This document shows, in pieces, positions 1 to 7,862 of a stretch of DNA of 64,000 nt. Source of the DNA: Streptomyces lavendofoliae. Its GTDB lineage: Bacteria; Actinomycetota; Actinomycetes; Streptomycetales; Streptomycetaceae. Position numbers and translations under genes: made by a program. The notes beneath the pieces are model-generated. The model saw only the letters and a program-made list of their open reading frames with translations, did not search any database and had not been told where the DNA came from. How positions within the stretch are numbered: position 1 is the stretch's first letter; each line of letters starts with the position of its first letter. The DNA lies in assembly GCF_014649735.1 (NCBI RefSeq), contig NZ_BMTP01000012.1:124001-188000 (forward strand). The letters run 5' to 3'.

Positions 1-961
1 GCAGCCGCATGTTGCGCACGGCCCGCCGCATGATGCGCCGCAGGACGTAGCCGCGGCCCTCGTTGCCGGGGGTGACCCCGTCGCCGATGAGCATCACGGA
101 GGTACGCATGTGGTCGGCGACCACACGCAGCGAGACGTCGCTCTCATGGGCCTGGCCGTAGCGCACACCGGTCAGCTCGGTGGCCTTGTCGATGACGACC
201 TTCAGGGTGTCGGTCTCGTACATGTTCCGTACGCCCTGGAGGATCATCGCCAGGCGCTCGAGACCGAGGCCCGTGTCGATGTTCTTGCTCGGCAGGTCAC
301 CGAGGATCTCGAAGTCCTCCTTGCCGGTGCCCTGGCCGCGCTCGTACTGCATGAAGACCAGGTTCCAGATCTCCACGTACCGCTCGTCGTTGACGGCCGG
401 GCCGCCCTCGACGCCGAACTCGGGGCCGCGGTCGTAGTTGATCTCGGAGCAGGGGCCGCAGGGGCCGGGGACGCCCATGGACCAGAAGTTGTCCTTCTTG
501 CCCAGGCGCTGGATGCGCTCGGCCGGGACGCCCACGACGTCGCGCCAGATCTGCTCGGCCTCGTCGTCGTCCTGGTAGACGGTGATCCAGAGCTTCTCGG
601 GCTCCAGGCCGTATCCGCCGTGCTCGACGGAGCCGGTGAGCAGCTCCCAGGCGAGCTTGATGGCGCCTTCCTTGAAGTAGTCGCCGAAGGAGAAGTTGCC
701 GCACATCTGGAAGAACGTGCCGTGACGGGTGGTCTTGCCGACCTCTTCGATGTCCGGCGTGCGCACGCACTTCTGCACGCTGGAGGCTCGGGTGTAGGGC
801 GGCTTCTCCTCGCCGAGGAAGAAGGGCTTGAACGGCACCATGCCGGCGTTGACCAGGAGCAGAGTCGGGTCGTCCGCGATGAGCGACGCCGAAGGGACGA
901 CGGTGTGCCCGCGCTCCTCGAAGAAGCTCAGCCAGCGGCGGCGGATTTCAGCCGACTCCAT
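1..961 (-). CDS. alaS: Alanyl-tRNA synthetase, N-terminal part (runs off the window)
   Basis: Charges tRNA-Ala with alanine in the cytoplasm (class II synthetase). The first 320 residues are present; the rest lies beyond base 1. The protein begins MESAEIRRRWLSFFEERGH, the usual start of bacterial AlaS, followed by the class II catalytic segment with the family stretch VNAGMVPFKPFF and the GTFFQMCGNFSFGDYFK region. The ATG at 961-959 overlaps the stop of the upstream DUF6167 gene by one base (TGATG), so translation is probably coupled. The order DUF948 - DUF6167 - alaS in one minus-strand operon is usual in streptomycetes. Recognition is secure; only truncation by the window edge limits it. 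Confidence 0.97.
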   Translation of the reverse strand, partial: MESAEIRRRWLSFFEERGHTVVPSASLIADDPTLLLVNAGMVPFKPFFLGEEKPPYTRASSVQKCVRTPDIEEVGKTTRHGTFFQMCGNFSFGDYFKEGAIKLAWELLTGSVEHGGYGLEPEKLWITVYQDDDEAEQIWRDVVGVPAERIQRLGKKDNFWSMGVPGPCGPCSEINYDRGPEFGVEGGPAVNDERYVEIWNLVFMQYERGQGTGKEDFEILGDLPSKNIDTGLGLERLAMILQGVRNMYETDTLKVVIDKATELTGVRYGQAHESDVSLRVVADHMRTSVMLIGDGVTPGNEGRGYVLRRIMRRAVRNMRL

Positions 962-1305
962 CAGTGGTCCTCATTCCGGTTGTACGAGTGGTTGTCGGTG
1001 TACGGGGGACGGGCGCCGTCCCGGGGGCTGTCCAGGGCGGCCGCTCGGCGCGGTGCCGGCAGTGCCGGGTCGTCGACGGGCGCCTCGATGCCCAGCGCCT
1101 CCCCCAGTTCGGCCTCGCGCTGGAGCATGCCCGCCCGGACGTCGAGCGCGAACTCCTTGAGCCGGTGGCCGGCCTCGACCGCCTTGTCGGCGGCCTGCGC
1201 GGCGAGGCTCTCGGGGGTCAGCTGCTTGAGCTTGCGGTTGACCTTGGTGGTGGCCCACACGCCGGCGGCGGCGCCCGTGGTGAACCAGAAAGCTCGGCGG
1301 AACAT
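961..1305 (-). CDS. DUF6167-family small membrane-associated protein
   Basis: A 114-residue protein of unknown function. It opens with a single hydrophobic N-terminal segment (about residues 5-20, FWFTTGAAAGVWATTKV), followed by a basic, helical stretch containing KLKQLTPESLAAQAADKAVE and a polar, probably disordered tail. This matches the small actinobacterial proteins (DUF6167) that sit directly before alaS. Start ATG at 1305 was chosen because the hydrophobic segment begins right after it. Its stop overlaps the alaS start codon by one base and only 8 bases separate it from the DUF948 gene upstream, so all three are likely cotranscribed. No catalytic motif is visible. Confidence 0.8.
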   Translation of the reverse strand: MFRRAFWFTTGAAAGVWATTKVNRKLKQLTPESLAAQAADKAVEAGHRLKEFALDVRAGMLQREAELGEALGIEAPVDDPALPAPRRAAALDSPRDGARPPYTDNHSYNRNEDH

Positions 1306-1313
1306 CCCTTGTG

Positions 1314-1745
1314 TCAGCCCTTCCGCTTCCGGCCCCTGGCTCCCGGCACCGTACGGCCGACGATCACCGTACGCCGGGGCTGCTCGGCCGGCCCGTCGTT
1401 CTTGTTCCGGCTCATCGCCCGGCGCACGCCGTAGCCGAACGCCGCGACCTTGACGAGCGGTCCGCCGAAGGTGGAGGCGACCGTCGTGGAGAGCGCGGAG
1501 GCGTTGGAGGTGACTTCCTGGACGTCCGACGCGATGGCGTCGACCCGGTCGAGCTGCGTCTGCGCCGAGCGCACCGTCGCGGAGGCGTCGGCCAGCAGCG
1601 GGACCGCCTGCTCGGTCACCTCGGCCACGAGTCGGGTCGTCGCCCTGAGCGTCTGGGCCAGCCTCACCAGCACCACGGCCAGGAAGGAGACCAGGATCGC
1701 CCAGAAGACGGCCACCAGAATCCCGGCAACCTCTCCACCGGTCAC
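1314..1745 (-). CDS. DUF948 domain-containing membrane protein
   Basis: A 143-residue protein starting at a GTG (1745). It has one N-terminal membrane helix (VAGILVAVFWAILVSFLAVVLVRLA, roughly residues 5-30), followed by an amphipathic coiled-coil-like stretch with SATVRSAQTQLDRVDAIASDV, then a basic C-terminus (RNKNDGP...GRKRKG). This is the architecture of DUF948 proteins, which resemble the methyl-accepting/YtxG-like general stress proteins of Gram-positives, but the function is unknown. It is the promoter-proximal gene of the DUF948-DUF6167-alaS operon. Upstream is the divergent NB-ARC regulator, so both promoters lie within about 1746-1922. Confidence 0.8.
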   Translation of the reverse strand: MTGGEVAGILVAVFWAILVSFLAVVLVRLAQTLRATTRLVAEVTEQAVPLLADASATVRSAQTQLDRVDAIASDVQEVTSNASALSTTVASTFGGPLVKVAAFGYGVRRAMSRNKNDGPAEQPRRTVIVGRTVPGARGRKRKG

Positions 1746-1887
1746 TGCGCACCGCTCTCTGCTCGTCGGTCGTCGGTCGTCGCGTGTCGGACGCCTCGAA
1801 AAGTCGTCCTCCGAGCCTATCGCGCCGACGCTCGCCCCCCGTACCGCATTAGGAGCGGGCGGAGCCGGAGTTGTGCGGTCCGATTGT

Positions 1888-1917
1888 ACGGAGTGCGCCT
1901 GCGCAAGTACGCTCCGT
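1888..1917. promoter_or_regulatory. Inverted repeat just upstream of the NB-ARC regulator
   Basis: ACGGAG (1888-1893) is mirrored by CTCCGT (1912-1917), with additional G/C matches inward, ending five bases before the ATG at 1923. No Shine-Dalgarno sequence is visible between it and the start codon. It could be an operator for self-regulation or an mRNA hairpin masking the start. This is an observation of symmetry only; no protein is known to bind here. Confidence 0.3.
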
Positions 1918-1922
1918 GTCCC

Positions 1923-4049
1923 ATGCGACGCAGCAATCCGAGCAATCTGCCCGCGGAGCTGAACCGGTTCGTCGGCCGCGACGACGAGATGCGCGAACTG
2001 CGGGGACTGCTCACCCGGTTCCGGCTCGTCACGGTGGTCGGCGTGGGAGGGGTGGGGAAGTCGCGGCTGGTGCTGCGCGCCGCCGCCACCACGGAGAAAC
2101 GCTACTGCGACGGGGTCCGGCTGGCGGAGCTGGCGCCCCTGCGCGACTCCGGCCTGCTGGAGCAGGCGGTGCTGGACGCGCTCGGCCTGACGGATCACAC
2201 ACGGCGTTCGCCGCGCGAGGTCCTGGCCGAGCACCTGGCCGGCCGCCGGATGCTGCTGGTGCTCGACGGCTTCGAACACCTGGTGGACGAGTGCGCCGAT
2301 CTCGTACGGGAGTTGCTGCGCCGCTCCCCCGGGCTGACGGTGCTGGCGGCCGCCCGGTGCCCGCTGCGGCTGGACGGGGAGGCCGTGCTGCCGCTGGCCC
2401 CGCTGCCCGACGACGACGCGGTGCGGCTGTTCACCGACCGGGCGGCCGCTGTACTGCCGGGGGCCCGTACGCCGGACGGCGGACCGGCCGAGGGCGGGCC
2501 GGCGGACGACGCTTCCGTACGGGAGCTGTGCCGTCGCCTCGACGGGATCCCGCTGGCCCTGGAACTGGCCGCGGGCCGGCTGCCCGTGCTCACGGCGGCG
2601 CAGATGCTGCACCGGCTCGACGACCGGTTCCGGCTGCTGACCGGCGGCACGCGCGGCGCGCCGCCCCGGCACCAGACGCTGCGGACGGCCATCGGCTGGA
2701 GCCACGAGCTGTGCACGCCCCGGGAACGGCTGCTGTGGGCCCGCCTGTCGGTGTTCCCCGGTCCGTTCGACCTGGAGGCGGTCGAGTACGTGTGCGGCGG
2801 CCCGGACCTGCCGGCCGACGAGGTGCTGGACGCCGTCGCCGGGCTGGTGGACCGGTCCGTGCTGGTGCGCGAGGAGACGCCCGCGGGCGTGCGCCACCGG
2901 ATGCTGGACACGGTGCGCGCGTACGGGGCGGAGTGGCTGGTGGCCCTCGGCGACCGGGAGCGGATGCGGCGGCGGCACCGCGACTGGTACATGGGTCTGG
3001 CCTCCTGGTGCGAGCTGGAGTGGTTCAGCCCGCGCCAGGCCGAGGTGGCCGTGTGCGCCGCCGGCGCGCTGCCCCATCTGCGGGCGGCCCTGGAGCTGTG
3101 CCTGGAGGACCCGGAGGAGGCCCACCTGGCGCAGCACCTGGCCGCGACGCTGTGGTTCTGCTGGGTGGGCTGCGGGCGGCTCGCGGAGGGGCGGCACTGG
3201 CTGGACCGCGCGGTGGCCGCGGACCGGGGTCACGACGAGGCCCGGCTGCGGGCGCTGTGGGTACTGGGGTACGTGGCGATCCTTCAGGGCGACGACACGG
3301 CGGCGTTGGCGGCGCTGTACGAGTGCCGGGAGGGCGCCGCCCGTACGGGCAACGCGCTGGCGGGCGCGTACACGACCCACCGGCTGGGCTGCCTGGCACT
3401 GCTGTCGGACGACATGCCGCGCGCGGAGGAGCTGCTGACGCGGGCGCTGTCCGTGTACCGCGAGCTGGGCGAGCTGAACAGCCAGGTGCTGATGGGCCAG
3501 GTCGAGCTGGCGATGGCGAAGGTCTTCCTGGGCGACGCGGAGACGGCCGTCGCGCTGTGCCGGGAGGTCCGGGAGGTGTGCGAGGACCGGGGCGAGCGGT
3601 GGACGCGGGCGTACGCGCTGTACGTCCTGGCGTACTCGGCCTGGACGCGTGGGGCGTACGGGGAGGCCAGGGAGCTGCTGGGCGAGTGCATCGCCGTCGA
3701 CCACGCCTTCAACGACCTGGTCGGGCTGGTGCTGGCGGTCGAACTGCTGGCGCTGGTCACGGCGGCGGAGGGCGACCCGGCGGAGGCGGCGGTGCTCCAG
3801 GGCACGGCCGTGCCGATGTGGGAGGCGGTCGGCCTGCCCCTCTTCGGTTCCGGCTACTTCGGCGCGCCCCGGGCCCTGTGCGCACAGCGCGCGGGCGAGG
3901 AGCTGGGCGCCGAGCGCTTCCGGTCGTGTCTGGCGGAGGGCGGCGCGCTCACGCTTGACGCGGCGGTGGCGCGGGCGCTGTCGGGACGGCCGCCGCTGGA
4001 CCGGGTGCCGCCGGGCCGGGTGCCGCCGAGGCGGGCGCGGCCGTGGTGA
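1923..4049 (+). CDS. NB-ARC/AAA ATPase-TPR regulator without a visible DNA-binding domain
   Basis: A 708-residue STAND-type ATPase. A P-loop lies near residues 38-48 (VVGVGGVGKSRL), a Walker B strand (MLLVLDGFEH) follows, then the GxPLALELAA motif (GIPLALELAAGRL) typical of AfsR/LuxR-type NB-ARC proteins, the winged-helix-like linker (TAIGWSHEL...LSVFPGPFDLEAVE), and TPR-like helical repeats to the end. Streptomyces relatives usually end in a LuxR helix-turn-helix, or begin with an OmpR/SARP domain; neither is visible here. The C-terminus runs into a Pro/Arg-rich tail (PPGRVPPRRARPW). The start MRRSNPSNLPAELNRFVGR is the standard beginning of such family members, so the protein is not truncated at the N-terminus. 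It probably acts through a protein partner. Confidence 0.75.
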   Translation: MRRSNPSNLPAELNRFVGRDDEMRELRGLLTRFRLVTVVGVGGVGKSRLVLRAAATTEKRYCDGVRLAELAPLRDSGLLEQAVLDALGLTDHTRRSPREVLAEHLAGRRMLLVLDGFEHLVDECADLVRELLRRSPGLTVLAAARCPLRLDGEAVLPLAPLPDDDAVRLFTDRAAAVLPGARTPDGGPAEGGPADDASVRELCRRLDGIPLALELAAGRLPVLTAAQMLHRLDDRFRLLTGGTRGAPPRHQTLRTAIGWSHELCTPRERLLWARLSVFPGPFDLEAVEYVCGGPDLPADEVLDAVAGLVDRSVLVREETPAGVRHRMLDTVRAYGAEWLVALGDRERMRRRHRDWYMGLASWCELEWFSPRQAEVAVCAAGALPHLRAALELCLEDPEEAHLAQHLAATLWFCWVGCGRLAEGRHWLDRAVAADRGHDEARLRALWVLGYVAILQGDDTAALAALYECREGAARTGNALAGAYTTHRLGCLALLSDDMPRAEELLTRALSVYRELGELNSQVLMGQVELAMAKVFLGDAETAVALCREVREVCEDRGERWTRAYALYVLAYSAWTRGAYGEARELLGECIAVDHAFNDLVGLVLAVELLALVTAAEGDPAEAAVLQGTAVPMWEAVGLPLFGSGYFGAPRALCAQRAGEELGAERFRSCLAEGGALTLDAAVARALSGRPPLDRVPPGRVPPRRARPW

Positions 4050-4184
4050 ACGGGGCCGGGGCGGGCGCAGTGCGCGGGGCGGGCGGGGGCGGCTTGCGCC
4101 GCTCCGGGCGGCTCCGGCGGCTCCGGTCGGCCTTCGGGGCGACGGCTCGCGCGCGGGCGGGCGGGGGAAGGCACGGGAACGCGG

Positions 4185-4218
4185 GAGCCCGCCGCTCCCC
4201 GGAGGGAACGGCGGGCTC
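4185..4218 (-). terminator. Terminator downstream of rpsD
   Basis: Ten-base perfect arms (4185-4194 and 4209-4218, GAGCCCGCCG / CGGCGGGCTC) lie about 20 bases past the rpsD stop in the convergent gap between the NB-ARC regulator and rpsD. No U-tract, as is usual in Streptomyces. It may serve both converging genes. Confidence 0.55.
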
Positions 4219-4239
4219 GGCGACCGCGTGAGGGCTACG

Positions 4240-4854
4240 TCAGCGGGCGTAGTACTCGACGACCAGCTGCTCGTCGCAGATGACCGGGATTTCCTTGCGG
4301 TTCGGCTCGCGGTCGAGGCGGAAGGCCAGGGCCTTCAGGTTGACCTGCAGGTAGCGCGGGGTCTCACCGTCGGCGGCGAAGCCACCCTCACGGGCGACCT
4401 CGAACAGCGGCTTGGTGCGGCTGCGCTCGCGGACCATCACGACGTCGTCGGGGCGGACGCGGAACGACGGCTTGTCGACCTTGCCACCGTTGACCTCGAT
4501 GTGGCCGTGGACGACCATCTGGCGGGCCTGGTAGATGGTGCGGGCGATGCCCGAACGCAGGACCAGCGCGTCGAGACGGCGCTCGAGCTCGACGACCAGC
4601 GCCTCACCCGTCTTGCCCTCGGCCTTCTTGGCGCGGTCGTAGGCGCGCGCCATCTGGCGCTCGCTGATGTCGTACTGCGCGCGCAGACGCTGCTTCTCGA
4701 GCAGGCGGACCTTGTAGTCCGAGTTCTGCTTGCGGCCACGGCCGTGCTCGCCCGGCGGGTAGGGGCGGGCCTCGAAGTACTTGACGGCCTTCGGCGTCAG
4801 CGCGATACCGAGCGCACGGGACTTCTTGACCTTGGGACGCGACTGGTTAGGCAC
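4240..4854 (-). CDS. rpsD: 30S ribosomal protein S4
   Basis: Primary 16S rRNA-binding protein that nucleates 30S assembly and helps form the mRNA entry channel. 204 residues, normal length. The N-terminus lacks the zinc-binding cysteines (cysteine-free type) and has the motif YPPGEHGRGRKQNSDYKVRL; an S4 RNA-binding domain (ERRLDALVLRSGIARTIYQARQMV...GHIEVNGGKV) occupies about residues 95-155. It starts with GTG (4854), preceded by GGAGAAC. The gene is transcribed away from the DUF2470 gene; only 56 bp separate the two start codons and an iron box sits in that gap. rpsD is outside the alpha operon, as is usual for Streptomyces. Confidence 0.98.
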   Translation of the reverse strand: MPNQSRPKVKKSRALGIALTPKAVKYFEARPYPPGEHGRGRKQNSDYKVRLLEKQRLRAQYDISERQMARAYDRAKKAEGKTGEALVVELERRLDALVLRSGIARTIYQARQMVVHGHIEVNGGKVDKPSFRVRPDDVVMVRERSRTKPLFEVAREGGFAADGETPRYLQVNLKALAFRLDREPNRKEIPVICDEQLVVEYYAR

Positions 4855-4877
4855 GTTCTCCAGACCTCCGAAATAGG

Positions 4878-4896
4878 TTAGGTTAGGCTTACCTTA
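4878..4896 (+). promoter_or_regulatory. Iron box (DmdR1/IdeR/DtxR-type operator)
   Basis: TTAGGTTAGGCTTACCTTA matches 17 of 19 positions of the actinobacterial DtxR/IdeR/DmdR consensus TTAGGTTAGGCTAACCTAA. It lies 14 bases before the ATG of the DUF2470 gene and 23 bases before the rpsD GTG on the other strand. Iron-loaded DmdR1 would be expected to repress the plus-strand gene when iron is replete. That operator identity is inferred from the sequence match. Confidence 0.75.
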
Positions 4897-4910
4897 ATCA
4901 AGGAGATCGC

Positions 4911-5726
4911 ATGTCGAGCCCTGGGAACACCACGCGCATCACAGACAGCAGCACAAAGAGCGATGCTCCCGCTTCGCGGAGCATCGATGTGACGGAGGTC
5001 CGATCAGCTCATGGTCAGCCGCGTCCCAGCGGGCTTGAAATCGCGCGGATGCCGTCAGCAGCCGAGCGCACACGAACTCTCGTACAGAGTACATGCTCCG
5101 CGGTGCTCATCCTCCCGGGGGCGGACGGGGCCCGCCCGGAGGAGCTGATGCCGCAGGCGCGGGTCGTGGGCACGGACGGCGCGGTCTACCTGCTGTACCC
5201 CGCCGACGCCCCGGCCGTACGGGCCGCCACGCACGCGCAGGACGGCGAACTGCCCGCCGTGCTGGAGCTCACCGACGTCGCCCCGGTCGCCGTCCCCCAC
5301 CGTATCCGCGGCCGGGCGCGGGTCTCCGGGTGGCTCACCTCCGCCCCGGGCATCGCCGAAGCCGGGCACATGATGCTGCGCCTGGAGGTCGGCGAGGTGT
5401 ACCTGGACGACCTGTGGGGCGACGCCTCGGTGAGCCCGGCGGAGTTCGCCGAGGCCCTGCCCGACCCGCTCACCGCGTACGAGACCGAGCTGCTCCAGCA
5501 CCTCGCCGCCGCGCACGACGAGCAGGTGCAGGGGCTGAACGGTCTGCTCGGGGACCGGGCCGGCGTACGGCGCGTTGCGCCGCTGGCACTGGACCGGTTC
5601 GGGCTGCGCGTGCGGTGCCGGGACACGGCGGGCCGGTTCTTCGACGCGCGCTTCGACTTCCCCGAGCCCGTGGCGGACGTGCACGGACTGCGGCGGGCGA
5701 TGCGCACGCTCTTCGACACGCCCTAG
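4911..5726 (+). CDS. DUF2470 / HugZ-like PNPOx-fold protein, candidate haem-iron or haem-handling protein
   Basis: A 271-residue protein with a split-barrel PNPOx-like N-terminal half and a C-terminal DUF2470 domain (about residues 185-268, LLQHLAAAHDEQVQGLNGLL...VADVHGLRRAMRTLF). Proteins with this pairing include the HugZ/HutZ haem-degrading family; function here is inference. AAGGAGA (4900-4906) is placed ideally before ATG 4911, but the first ~45 codons have unusually many A/T third positions and contain a hairpin (4963-4988 region). A start at ATG 5050 (MPSAAERTRTLVQS) is therefore possible. The iron box immediately upstream supports an iron-starvation role. The stop TAG lies in the palindrome CTAG shared with the convergent rarA stop. 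Confidence 0.7.
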   Translation: MSSPGNTTRITDSSTKSDAPASRSIDVTEVRSAHGQPRPSGLEIARMPSAAERTRTLVQSTCSAVLILPGADGARPEELMPQARVVGTDGAVYLLYPADAPAVRAATHAQDGELPAVLELTDVAPVAVPHRIRGRARVSGWLTSAPGIAEAGHMMLRLEVGEVYLDDLWGDASVSPAEFAEALPDPLTAYETELLQHLAAAHDEQVQGLNGLLGDRAGVRRVAPLALDRFGLRVRCRDTAGRFFDARFDFPEPVADVHGLRRAMRTLFDTP

Positions 5727-7081
5727 GCCGACCCCTCCCCCCGCAGCCGCTCGCGCACCTTCTCCACCACGTCCGCGTACCGCGCCTCCGCGCCGTACCG
5801 GGTGGGTTCGTAGTAGCGCCTGCCGTGGACCGCGTCCGGGGCGTACTGCTGGGCCGCGATACCGCCGGGCACGTCGTGCGGGTAGACGTAGCCCTGGGCG
5901 TGGCCGAGCTTGGCCGCCCCCTTGTAGTGCCCGTCGCGCAGATGGGGCGGCACCGGACCGGCCAGACCGTCGCGCACGTCCGCCCGGGCGGCGGCTATCG
6001 CCGTGGTCGCGGTGTTGGACTTGGGCGCCAGCGCGAGGGCGATGGTGGCGTGGCTCAGGGTGAGCGCCGCCTCCGGGAAGCCGATCATCGCCACGGCCTG
6101 CGCGGCGGCGACGGCGAGGGGCAGCGCGGTCGGGTCCGCCAGTCCGATGTCCTCGCTCGCCGAGATCATCAGGCGCCGGGCGATGAAGCGGGGGTCCTCG
6201 CCGGCCTCGATCATCCGGGCGAGGTAGTGCAGGGCCGCGTCGACGTCGGAGCCGCGGATGGACTTGATCAGGGCGCTCGCGACGTCGTAGTGCTGGTCGC
6301 CGTCCCGGTCGTACCTCACCGCCGCCCGGTCGACCGTCTCCTCCAGCGTGGCGAGGGTGATCTCCGGCTCTCTCTTGGCGATGGCCGCTCCGGCCGCCGC
6401 CTCCAGGGCGGTCAGCGCCCGGCGGGCGTCCCCGCCGGAGATGCGCAGGAGGTGGGCCTCGGCCTCTTCCCGCAGGGTCACCGCCCCGTCCAGACCGCGG
6501 CCGTCGGTGAGGGCGCGGTGCAGCAGGCCCCGGATGTCGTCGTCGGTGAGCGGTTCCAGGGTGAGCAGGAGGGAACGGGACAGCAGCGGCGAGATCACCG
6601 AGAAGTAGGGGTTCTCGGTGGTGGCGGCGATGAGGGTGACCCACCGGTTCTCGACGGCCGGCAGCAGCGAGTCCTGCTGGGCCTTGCTGAAGCGGTGGAT
6701 CTCGTCGAGGAAGAGAACGGTCTCCTTGCCGAAGCCGCCCGTGGCGCGGCGGGCGCCGTCGATGACCGCGCGGACCTCCTTGACGCCCGCGGTGATCGCG
6801 GACAGTTCCACGAAACGCTTGTTGGTCGCCTTGGAGACGACGTACGCCAGGGTCGTCTTGCCGGTGCCGGGCGGGCCCCAGAGGATGACGGACGAGGCGC
6901 CCGCCGGGCCCCCGGCGCCCTCACCCACCAGCCGGCGCAGCGGTGACCCCGGCTTCAGCAGATGCTGCTGCCCGACGACTTCGTCCAGGGTGCGCGGGCG
7001 CATGCGGACCGCCAGGGGACTGCTGGACGGGTCCTTCTCCTGGCGTTCTTCGGCCGCTGCGGTAAAGAGGTCGGGCTCCAC
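5723..7081 (-). CDS. rarA: Replication-associated recombination protein A (RarA/MgsA family AAA+ ATPase)
   Basis: AAA+ ATPase that acts at stalled or gapped replication forks, working with SSB and RecA-dependent repair. 452 residues, typical length. Walker A GPPGTGKTT lies near residues 70-78, Walker B is VLFLDEIHRF, sensor I is IAATTENPY, and an arginine-containing SRSLLLTLEPL segment follows. The C-terminal tetramerisation part contains GSDVDAALHYLARMIEAGEDP and HYKGAAKLGHAQGYVYPHD, hallmark RarA stretches. It starts at GTG 7081. The stop codon shares the CTAG at 5723-5726 with the DUF2470 gene. A 31-base gap to the VKOR gene upstream suggests cotranscription. Confidence 0.95.
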   Translation of the reverse strand: MEPDLFTAAAEERQEKDPSSSPLAVRMRPRTLDEVVGQQHLLKPGSPLRRLVGEGAGGPAGASSVILWGPPGTGKTTLAYVVSKATNKRFVELSAITAGVKEVRAVIDGARRATGGFGKETVLFLDEIHRFSKAQQDSLLPAVENRWVTLIAATTENPYFSVISPLLSRSLLLTLEPLTDDDIRGLLHRALTDGRGLDGAVTLREEAEAHLLRISGGDARRALTALEAAAGAAIAKREPEITLATLEETVDRAAVRYDRDGDQHYDVASALIKSIRGSDVDAALHYLARMIEAGEDPRFIARRLMISASEDIGLADPTALPLAVAAAQAVAMIGFPEAALTLSHATIALALAPKSNTATTAIAAARADVRDGLAGPVPPHLRDGHYKGAAKLGHAQGYVYPHDVPGGIAAQQYAPDAVHGRRYYEPTRYGAEARYADVVEKVRERLRGEGSA

Positions 7082-7112
7082 ACCCAGAAGCGTATGTCAG
7101 CCCACTGACACC

Positions 7113-7736
7113 TCAGCCGGTCCAGAAGTCCCACCAGCGGGTCAGGATCAGCATCCCGATGATCCCGGTGTGCAGGACGGGCAGCACCCAGGTGAACTCG
7201 TCGAAGAAGCCGCGGACCGCGCGCGGCGCGGGCAGCAGGCCGTTGCGCACGTTGTGCGAGGTGACGTACCAGAACATGACGATCGTGGCGACCCATGCCA
7301 GGGAGCACCACAGGCACAGGGCGTTGATCTCGTACAGCGACTGGTACATCAGCCACATGCAGAAACCGACGCCGAAGAGGGTGCCGGCGTTCAGCCCCAG
7401 CCAGTACCAGCGGCGGTGGCGCGCGCCGGCGAGCAGGCCGGCGCCGATGGCGACGACCATGCCGTACGTCACCAGGCCCAGCATCGGGTTGGGGAAGCCG
7501 AAGACGGCGGCCTGCTCGCTCTTCATGACGCTGCCGCAGGAGACCACCGGGTTCAGGCTGCACCCGGGGGTGAAGCCCGGGTCCTCGAGCAGCTTGAACT
7601 TGTCCAGCGTGATCACCCACGCGGCGAGCAGCCCGGCCGCTCCGGTGACCACCAGCATCCAGGCGAACGCCCGGCCCGCGCCGACCGCTTTCGCGCCGGG
7701 GTCGAAGGACACGTCGTCAGCCGCTGCAGTCGTCAT
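7113..7736 (-). CDS. Vitamin K epoxide reductase (VKOR) family membrane protein
   Basis: Bacterial VKOR proteins reoxidise a periplasmic/extracytoplasmic DsbA-like oxidase and pass electrons to quinone. 207 residues with four to five membrane helices (for example LVVTGAAGLLAAWVITL, VTYGMVVAIGAGLLAGA, LGLNAGTLFGVGFCMWLMYQ, LAWVATIVMFWYV). The loop cysteines are C59 and C67 (GCSLNPVVSCGSV) and the active-site pair is C141-x-x-C144 (CLWC). There is no fused thioredoxin domain. ATG 7736 was chosen because the sequence upstream is poor coding and overlaps the hisS terminator. A putative exported DsbA partner is not adjacent; the DsbA-like protein at 43314 has no signal peptide. Confidence 0.9.
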   Translation of the reverse strand: MTTAAADDVSFDPGAKAVGAGRAFAWMLVVTGAAGLLAAWVITLDKFKLLEDPGFTPGCSLNPVVSCGSVMKSEQAAVFGFPNPMLGLVTYGMVVAIGAGLLAGARHRRWYWLGLNAGTLFGVGFCMWLMYQSLYEINALCLWCSLAWVATIVMFWYVTSHNVRNGLLPAPRAVRGFFDEFTWVLPVLHTGIIGMLILTRWWDFWTG

Positions 7737-7825
7737 GTGAGCCGTTCCATCACTCGGTCGGGGCGTGCGTGAGGCCGTGGTCATTCTGCCGTACACCGGC
7801 CCCTGTCCGCCGTTCGGTGGACATA

Positions 7826-7855
7826 AGGACACCCCGGCGGTGACCGGGGTGTCCT
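7826..7855 (-). terminator. Terminator downstream of hisS
   Basis: A perfect 12-bp stem (7826-7837 AGGACACCCCGG with 7844-7855 CCGGGGTGTCCT) and 6-base loop, eight bases past the hisS stop. It separates the hisS operon from the VKOR/rarA pair, which then needs its own promoter within 7737-7825. Confidence 0.8.
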
Positions 7856-7862
7856 CGGCGCG

